Origin: Spirillospora albida
GTDB taxonomy: Bacteria; Actinomycetota; Actinomycetes; Streptosporangiales; Streptosporangiaceae
Length of the DNA: 64,000 bases
Reading direction: 5' to 3'
NCBI RefSeq assembly: GCF_000718255.1
Contig: NZ_JOFJ01000007.1
Coordinates: forward strand, 1 to 64,000
A program made the position numbers and the translations under genes. Below the pieces are notes generated by a model. That model saw nothing but the letters and a program-made list of their open reading frames with translations, did not search any database and was not told where the DNA came from. Shown piece after piece: positions 58,714 to 64,000 of the stretch. Within the stretch, counting starts at the first letter, position 1; the number at the start of each line of letters is the position of its first letter.

Positions 58714-59853
58714 GTGTCCATTGACAGCCGGGCGCTCTTCAGGCTCACCCTCGTGCGCCACACCTGCGGCGCGGTCGCGGCGATCGCCGTCCTGTACGTC
58801 CTCACGACCACCGCGGGGCCCTACCGCGACCTGCAGATCGCGCAGGCCGCCTACCTCACCTGCGCGGTCGCCGGGCTGACCGTGCTGACCGGGCTCGGCG
58901 GGCAGATCTCCCTCGGGCACGGCGCGTTCATGGCGGTCGGCGCCTACACCGCCGCGCTCCTCATCATCCACCAGGGCTGGCCGCTCGCCGCCGTGCTGGC
59001 CGCCGCCACCGGCGCCACCGCGCTCACCGGCGCCGTCGTCGGCGCCGTCGCCGCCCGGCTCGAAGGGCCCTACCTGGCGGGCGCCACGCTCGCGTTCGCC
59101 ATCGGGCTCCCCGGCCTCGCGAACTACGAGCCGCTCATCGACCTCCTCGGCGGGCAGAACGGCCTCGCGGTGCCGCCGCCCGTCCCGCCCGCCGGGCTCG
59201 GCGCCGCCTTCCCGCTCGAACGGTGGCAGGCGTGGATCGCGTGCCTCGGCGCCGTCCTCACCCTGTTCCTGCTCGCCAACCTCACCCGCGGCCGGTTCGG
59301 CCGGACGCTGCGCGCCGGCCGCGACGACGAGATCGCCGCCGCGCTCGCCGGGCTGCGTGTCGCCCGGCTGCGGATCGTCGCGACCGTGGTGTCCGCCGCC
59401 TGCGCCGGCCTCGCCGGGGGCCTGCTCGCGCTCGTCGCGACGCTCGCCGCGCCCGGCGCGTTCCCGCTCGCGCTGTCCCTCCAGCTCATCGCGGCGATCA
59501 TCATCGGCGGGCTGGGCAGCCTCGCCGGCGCCGTGTGGGGCGCGCTGATCCTCGTCTTCGTCCCGACCTGGGCGTCGGACGCGGCGTCGACGTCGGGGCT
59601 GTCCCACAACATCGCGTCCAACCTCCCCCTCGCCATCTACGGCCTCGTCCTCATCGCGGTGACGCTGGCCTTCCCGCGCGGCCTCCAGGGCGGGCTGCGC
59701 GATCTCGGCGGCGCCCTCCGGCGCCGCCTGCCACCGCCCCGGCTCCCGACCAACCCCCCAGGAGGAGCAGATGAAGCGACCACGGACGATGCGGGCGCTC
59801 GCCCTGATGACCGCGGCGGTGCTGGCGGCCGCGGCGAGCGCGTGCGGCGGTGA
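58714..59853 (+). CDS. livM: Branched-chain-type ABC transporter permease, LivM-like, with an overlap extension
   Basis: A 379-residue permease with eight to ten helices and family segments GQISLGHGAFMAVGAYTAAL and AAIIIGGLGSLAGAVWGAL. The GTG start is 4 bp after livH. The last ~27 codons overlap the substrate-binding gene by 83 bp and encode a hydrophilic tail with no family counterpart, so the natural C-terminus has probably drifted past its former stop. That should not affect transport. Confidence 0.88.
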   Translation: MSIDSRALFRLTLVRHTCGAVAAIAVLYVLTTTAGPYRDLQIAQAAYLTCAVAGLTVLTGLGGQISLGHGAFMAVGAYTAALLIIHQGWPLAAVLAAATGATALTGAVVGAVAARLEGPYLAGATLAFAIGLPGLANYEPLIDLLGGQNGLAVPPPVPPAGLGAAFPLERWQAWIACLGAVLTLFLLANLTRGRFGRTLRAGRDDEIAAALAGLRVARLRIVATVVSAACAGLAGGLLALVATLAAPGAFPLALSLQLIAAIIIGGLGSLAGAVWGALILVFVPTWASDAASTSGLSHNIASNLPLAIYGLVLIAVTLAFPRGLQGGLRDLGGALRRRLPPPRLPTNPPGGADEATTDDAGARPDDRGGAGGRGERVRR

Positions 59854-61087
59854 CGGCGGCGACGGCGACGGCTCGTCCGCGCCCGGCGTGACGGCCACCA
59901 CCGTCACCATCGGCAGCCACCAGCCGCTGACCGGCCCGGCCGCGCCCGGCTACAGCGCCAACTCCGCCGCCTCCAAGGCGTTCTTCGACTACGTGAACGC
60001 CAACGGCGGCGTGCACGGCCGCAAGATCGTCTACAAGTACGTGGACGACGCCTACAACCCGACCCAGACCGTCGGCGTCGTGCAGAAGCTCGTCCTCCAG
60101 GACAAGGTCTTCGCGATCGTCAACGGGCTGGGCACGCCGACGCACTCCAAGGTCGTGGACTACCTGAACGCCCAGCGCGTCCCCGACCTGTTCGTCGCGT
60201 CCGGCTGCAGCTGCTGGGACCAGCCGAAGAAGCACCCGCAGACGTTCGGCTTCCAGACCGACTACATCCGCGAGGGCAAGATCCTCGGCGACCACGTGAA
60301 GAAGGCGTTCGCCGGCAAGCGGATCGCGTACTTCTACCAGAACGACGACTTCGGCCAGGACGGCGTCAAGGGCCTCGACAAGTACATCCCCAAGGACCAG
60401 GTCGTGACCCGGCAGTCCTACCAGCCGGGGAACACCGACATCGGCGCGCAGGTCCAGGCCATCGCGCAGGCCAAGGCGGACGTCGTCGTCATGTTCAGCA
60501 TCAACACCTACACCGCGCTGTTCCGGCTCGCCGCCCTCAAGCTGAACTTCAAGCCGACCCTCGTTGTCAGCGGCGTCGGCTCCGACCCGATCACCCTCAC
60601 CGGGCTGCTGGAGAGCTTCGCCAAGAAGGGCGGCTCCGCCGTCGAGGGCAACCCCCTCATCCAGGGCATCATCACCGCCGGCTACCTCGCCTCGCCCGGC
60701 GACACCTCGAACGGCTGGACGCAGCTCTACAAGAAGATCCACGCCCGGTACATCCCGAAGCTGCCGTTCAACGGCAACATCGTCTACGGGATGTCGGTCG
60801 CGTACACGTTCGTCCAGGCACTGCAGGCCGCCGGTCCCAACCCGACGCGGGCGGGCCTGGTGGCCGCCCTGGGCAAGTCGAAGTTCACCGGGCCCGGCCT
60901 CGTCCCGTTCGCCTTCGGCACCGGCTCGCACGCCGGCTACACCGGTGCGCAGATGGGCACGATCAAGGGCCAGGCCATCGTCCCGCTCGGGCAGCCCCTC
61001 ACCACCGACGCCGCCGACGGCCCCATCACCCCCTACACGACGCCGCAGCCGCCGGCCCCGGCCAACGGGATTCCGCCGGCCCCCTGA
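59771..61087 (+). CDS. livK: Branched-chain-type ABC transporter substrate-binding lipoprotein
   Basis: A 438-residue lipoprotein: lipobox AAASAC (Cys25), then a type 1 periplasmic-binding fold with TVTIGSHQPLTGPAAPGYS, VYKYVDDAYNPTQTVGVVQK, IAYFYQNDDFGQDGVKGLDK and VVMFSINTYTALFRLAAL. It captures the ligand outside the membrane; a Pro-rich C-terminus follows. Relatives in actinobacteria bind carboxylates as often as amino acids, which fits the shared control with the acyl-CoA ligase. AGGAGGAG precedes the ATG inside livM. A large hairpin follows. Confidence 0.88.
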   Translation: MKRPRTMRALALMTAAVLAAAASACGGDGGDGDGSSAPGVTATTVTIGSHQPLTGPAAPGYSANSAASKAFFDYVNANGGVHGRKIVYKYVDDAYNPTQTVGVVQKLVLQDKVFAIVNGLGTPTHSKVVDYLNAQRVPDLFVASGCSCWDQPKKHPQTFGFQTDYIREGKILGDHVKKAFAGKRIAYFYQNDDFGQDGVKGLDKYIPKDQVVTRQSYQPGNTDIGAQVQAIAQAKADVVVMFSINTYTALFRLAALKLNFKPTLVVSGVGSDPITLTGLLESFAKKGGSAVEGNPLIQGIITAGYLASPGDTSNGWTQLYKKIHARYIPKLPFNGNIVYGMSVAYTFVQALQAAGPNPTRAGLVAALGKSKFTGPGLVPFAFGTGSHAGYTGAQMGTIKGQAIVPLGQPLTTDAADGPITPYTTPQPPAPANGIPPAP

Positions 61088-61153
61088 CCAGGCTCCTCGG
61101 GGCACGTCCTTTCTGCGGGTAGCGTGATCTCCGCAGAAAGGACGGTCCTGGTC
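61086..61153 (+). terminator. Large hairpin terminator of the transporter operon
   Basis: A 14-bp perfect stem CGTCCTTTCTGCGG / CCGCAGAAAGGACG (61105-61118 and 61131-61144) with a 12-base loop, extended outside by GACCAGG / CCTGGTC (61086-61092 and 61147-61153). No T-run, but very stable; it begins at the livK stop. Confidence 0.75.
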
Positions 61154-61156
61154 TCG

Positions 61157-61255
61157 AGACGCGCGTTCACGATCGGCGGCTGCCACGACGACGCGTACCG
61201 GCGGCGGCTGCCCGGTCAGCTCGCGTTCCTCGGCCGGCACCTCGCGTCCCGCTGA
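61157..61255 (+). pseudogene. C-terminal fragment resembling an esterase
   Basis: One frame reads AFTIGGCHDDAYRRRLPGQL then AFLGRHLASR and a stop at 61253-61255. The spacing around GGCH is like the catalytic-His end of putative alpha/beta esterases. It has no start or upstream domain, so it would be a relic of a gene replaced by the transporter operon. The match is short and by eye only. Confidence 0.3.
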
Positions 61256-61264
61256 TCCCGCCGG

Positions 61265-62443
61265 TCAGGCGGGGGCGGCCGGGTCCCCGGCGCGGACCAG
61301 CCAGTTCAGCAGCAGCATGACGTCGAGCCGGTCCGCCAGGTCGGAGAACCGGCCGTCGGTCACCTCGGCGATCCGCCGCAGCCGGTAGCGGACCGTCTGC
61401 TCGTGGATGTGCAGCCGCTCCGCCGCGATGACCGCGTTGTCGCCGCACTGCAGGTACGTCAGCAGCGTCTCGATCAGGGGCCCGCGCCGCGCCGCCGGAA
61501 GATCGAGGAGCGGTCCAAGGACGGTCGCCGCGGTCGCGCCGATCAGCTCCTCGGCGGCGAGCGTCGCCAGTGACGCGACATGGTCGGCGCACCGGACAGG
61601 GACGCCCTCCGGAAGCATGCCGCGCTCCACCAAGGTGAGGGCGTGCCGCGCCCAGCGCAGCGACACCGCGCCCTGCCCCAGCGGGACAGCCGGCCCGATC
61701 GCGGCCGTGCCGAACCGCCGCAGCACGGGCCACAGCCGGTCCTGGCCCGGCCCCTCCGGATCGGGGACGATCAGGAACGGGACGGCGGCGTCCCAGTCGG
61801 CGAGGACGCCCGGCGGCAGGATCCGGCCGCCCGCCGGAGCGCCCGGCGGAAGCGCCACCACCCCGATCCGGCGCGGCGGATCCCACCGGGCCGCGGCCGC
61901 CGCCTCCGCGAGCGCCTCCCGCCCCGGGGCGGGCTCGACGACCAGCAGGTCCCGCAGCCGGTCGCGGCGCCGCTGCCGCTCGGTCGCCAGCTGCCCCTGC
62001 TCCCGCGCGAAGCCCCGCGCCGCCGCGTCCGCGATCCGCGCGACCAGCATGAACAGCGAGTCCGTCAGCCGCCCGAGCGTCTCCCGCGACCAGCCGAGCC
62101 GGTAGGCGTCCATGATGAACCGGCGGCACGCGACCTGGCTGCTGACCCGCATCGCCGTCTGCAGCGGCTCCAGGCCGCGCCCGTTGCGCGCCTCGAGCTC
62201 GCCCAGGCGCGTGTACATCTCGGTGATCCGGCGTGCGTCGGCGTCCGGGTGGTCGACCGAGTCGATGAAGAACGCGACGGTCTCGCTGACCGTCTCCTCC
62301 ATCCGCGCGACGTACTCCGCCTCGCCGCCGCCGGCGTATTCGGGGACCTGCGCGCGGATCTCACGCTCCATCTCGTCGACGGCGGCCTGCAGATGCTGCC
62401 GGAGCACATCCGGCAGCTCGGCGGGCATGGCTTCGTGCGACAT
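61265..62443 (-). CDS. PucR/CdaR-type transcriptional regulator
   Basis: A 392-residue regulator: an N-terminal helical region (RsbR-like, residues 1-160), a central alpha/beta domain (GVVALPPGAPAGGRILPPG) and a C-terminal PucR helix-turn-helix (about 325-375) with TLLTYLQCGDNAVIAAERLH and IHEQTVRYRLRRIAEV. Such proteins activate catabolic genes in response to metabolites. It is convergent to the transporter operon, past the hairpin, and so could control that operon or genes to the right. Confidence 0.85.
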   Translation of the reverse strand: MSHEAMPAELPDVLRQHLQAAVDEMEREIRAQVPEYAGGGEAEYVARMEETVSETVAFFIDSVDHPDADARRITEMYTRLGELEARNGRGLEPLQTAMRVSSQVACRRFIMDAYRLGWSRETLGRLTDSLFMLVARIADAAARGFAREQGQLATERQRRRDRLRDLLVVEPAPGREALAEAAAAARWDPPRRIGVVALPPGAPAGGRILPPGVLADWDAAVPFLIVPDPEGPGQDRLWPVLRRFGTAAIGPAVPLGQGAVSLRWARHALTLVERGMLPEGVPVRCADHVASLATLAAEELIGATAATVLGPLLDLPAARRGPLIETLLTYLQCGDNAVIAAERLHIHEQTVRYRLRRIAEVTDGRFSDLADRLDVMLLLNWLVRAGDPAAPA

Positions 62444-62591
62444 CCGATGTCCGTTCGGGGCGGGGGGTGGGTCGGGCTCACCTTAGGCAACATCGGGTTC
62501 TCTGTCATCACCCTCCCAGGCGCGGGTACCCGGGTGCATCTGAGTAGCCGAGCGGATACCCGGCCACCGGCCCCGGCGCCACCATCGCCCT

Positions 62592-64000
62592 ATGCGCATC
62601 ATCTGCCCGGGATGCCGGACGCCTCTGCAGCCGGGTCCGCGACCGGCCTGCCCGGTCTGCGACCTGGTCCTGACCGGCCCGGCCGCCGCCGAACTGTGGA
62701 ACGTGGACGTCCTGCTCCTCGACCTGAACCGGCGGCGCCGGGCACTCCTCGCGGGCCTCTACCGGGCGACGCCCGCTGCCGCCCCTGCCGTCCCAACCGC
62801 GGCCGGTGGATTCGCGGGCCGGCCGGGTGCCGCGAAGCCGGATGCCTCCCGGACCACGGCCCGGAACGTGCTGCTCGGCGTGGGCGGGGCGATGCTCGGC
62901 GTCGCCGCCGTCGTGTTCACGGTGCTCACCTGGACGACGCTCGGGCCCGGCGGGCGGGCGCTGCTCCTGCTCGGGCTCACCCTGCTGACCCTCTCCGCCG
63001 CCGCGGCGGTGGCGCGGCGCGGGCTCACGGCCACGGCGGAGACGGTCGCGCTGCTCGGGCTCCTGCTCGTCCTGCTGGAGGCGTTCGCGGCGCACGCCAG
63101 CGGGCTCGCGGGCCTGGACCGGCTGGACGCCCGCTGGTACATGGCCGGGGTGCTGGCCGCCGTCGCGGCCGGCTGGGCCGGGTACGGGCGGGCGGTCGGG
63201 CTCCGGCTCGCCCCGCCCGCCGCGCTCCTGGTGGCGCAGCCGGCGCTGCCGCTCGCCGCCGCCGCCCTGGGCGCCGGACCGTCCGGGGCGGCGTTCGCGC
63301 TGCTGGCCGTCTCCGCCGGCGATCTGGCCGTCCGGCGCGCCGCCACGCGGACGGCGACGGCGGCGGGGCTCCTCGCGGGCTTCGCGGGGACGGCCCTGGC
63401 ACTGGCCCACGCCTCGTCCCCGGAACCGGACGCCCACTGGTCCGCGGCCGCCCTGATGGCGGCGGCGGGAATCGCGGCGGCGTGGGCGCACCGGCTCCAC
63501 CCGGTTCTCGCGGCCCTCTCGGGGGCGCTGCCGCCGGTCGCGGTCGCCACGGTGCTGCCGCTGTCCGGCCGGTGGCTGCCGGCGGGTGCCGCGCTCGCCG
63601 CCGTCGCGGCCCTGGCCGCCGCGCGCCTCGCGCCCGCCCGGCTGCGGACGGCCGCGTCGGCGGGCGCGGCGGCCGCCCTGGCGGGATGCGCGGCGTGGAT
63701 CCTCCCGGCCGCCGGCGCGCAGGCGCTGCGCCCGGCCGCCCGCCTCGCGGCCCCCTGGTCCGGGACGGCGCGCGGCCCCGGCGTGTGGGCGGCGGACCTC
63801 GGACCCTGGACATCGGACGCGGCGCCCCTCGTTCTTGCCCTCGTGCTGGCGGTGCTCCTGGCGGCGCGGCTCCGGCAGGCCGCTCCGGCCGTGGCGCTCC
63901 TCGTCGTCCTGACCACGCCGGGCCTGCCGTTCGGAGTGCTGCTCGCGCTCGTCCTCGCGGCCGCCGCCGCCCTCGCGGGCTGGGCGGCGCTCGACCGGAC
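62592..64000 (+). CDS. SCO7613-like large membrane protein, N-terminal part (runs off the window)
   Basis: The frame from ATG 62592 stays open to the window end (469+ codons). It starts with a small zinc ribbon (CPGCRTPLQPGPRPACPVCD), a short helix region, then a long run of Ala/Leu-rich membrane helices (first at about 93-130, LLGVGGAMLGVAAVVFTVLT). This zinc ribbon plus many-helix architecture is that of the actinobacterial SCO7613 C-terminal-domain family; function unknown. The 3' half lies outside the window. Confidence 0.7.
   Translation, partial: MRIICPGCRTPLQPGPRPACPVCDLVLTGPAAAELWNVDVLLLDLNRRRRALLAGLYRATPAAAPAVPTAAGGFAGRPGAAKPDASRTTARNVLLGVGGAMLGVAAVVFTVLTWTTLGPGGRALLLLGLTLLTLSAAAAVARRGLTATAETVALLGLLLVLLEAFAAHASGLAGLDRLDARWYMAGVLAAVAAGWAGYGRAVGLRLAPPAALLVAQPALPLAAAALGAGPSGAAFALLAVSAGDLAVRRAATRTATAAGLLAGFAGTALALAHASSPEPDAHWSAAALMAAAGIAAAWAHRLHPVLAALSGALPPVAVATVLPLSGRWLPAGAALAAVAALAAARLAPARLRTAASAGAAAALAGCAAWILPAAGAQALRPAARLAAPWSGTARGPGVWAADLGPWTSDAAPLVLALVLAVLLAARLRQAAPAVALLVVLTTPGLPFGVLLALVLAAAAALAGWAALDR

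Overview
The window is very GC-rich, gene-dense DNA from a high-GC Gram-positive actinomycete. GTG and TTG starts, 4-bp ATGA/GTGA stop-start overlaps and several actinobacterial families (DUF574-type methyltransferases, LCP protein, lipoprotein L,D-transpeptidases, PASTA kinase, CGNR zinc-finger and TPR-type XRE regulators) support this. A Thermomonosporaceae/Actinomadura-like host is my best inference; no 16S sequence is present to prove it. The window opens inside the 3' end of a 5S rRNA gene with its terminator and ends inside a large membrane-protein gene. No CRISPR array, tRNA gene, transposase or integrase was seen.

Region by region. 0.1-2.0 kb: a DUF4253 gene, a DinB-like gene and a short methyltransferase. 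2.1-9.2 kb: a TetR repressor divergent from a tightly coupled acyclic-isoprenoid/branched acyl-CoA operon (AtuA-like, carboxylase beta, biotin-carrying carboxylase alpha, acyl-CoA dehydrogenase), with a clear operator between them. 9.2-24.9 kb: a catalytically degenerate enolase-superfamily gene coupled to a P-loop kinase, an LCP cell-wall ligase, a GuaB1-type enzyme, a two-HTH Lrp regulator with an inverted-repeat operator, a LysR/MFS pair, GDP-mannose dehydratase, a FolP2-like protein, an aminotransferase with a divergent LysR, and a VC0807-like membrane protein. 25-29.8 kb: two tandem L,D-transpeptidase lipoproteins, the second coupled to a pair of acyl-CoA dehydrogenases that probably form a heteromer. 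30-36 kb: a STAS protein, then an OmpR-type two-component system divergent from a lipoprotein/fusion-protein/ABC (MacB-like) operon across a highly symmetric phased repeat.

36-46.6 kb is a signalling region. Two paralogous sensor kinases flank one NarL-type regulator: the first keeps the phospho-accepting His but has lost its ATP-binding residues, while the second keeps the ATP-binding residues but has Gln in place of the His. This looks like a single kinase split over two proteins and is the most novel item here. Next come an FHA-like protein, a small membrane protein, and a Ser/Thr kinase coupled to a double-FHA ABC transporter whose ATPase motifs are eroded.

46.7-64 kb: a methyltransferase, a secreted esterase, and an acyl-CoA ligase that shares a nearly identical palindromic operator with a TetR gene and a branched-chain-type ABC transporter operon 7.3 kb away. 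The two halves are separated by a ~5 kb accessory island containing an XRE regulator, small unknown genes, PASTA and Excalibur proteins, and at least two decayed genes. A PucR-type regulator and the start of a SCO7613-like membrane protein finish the window.
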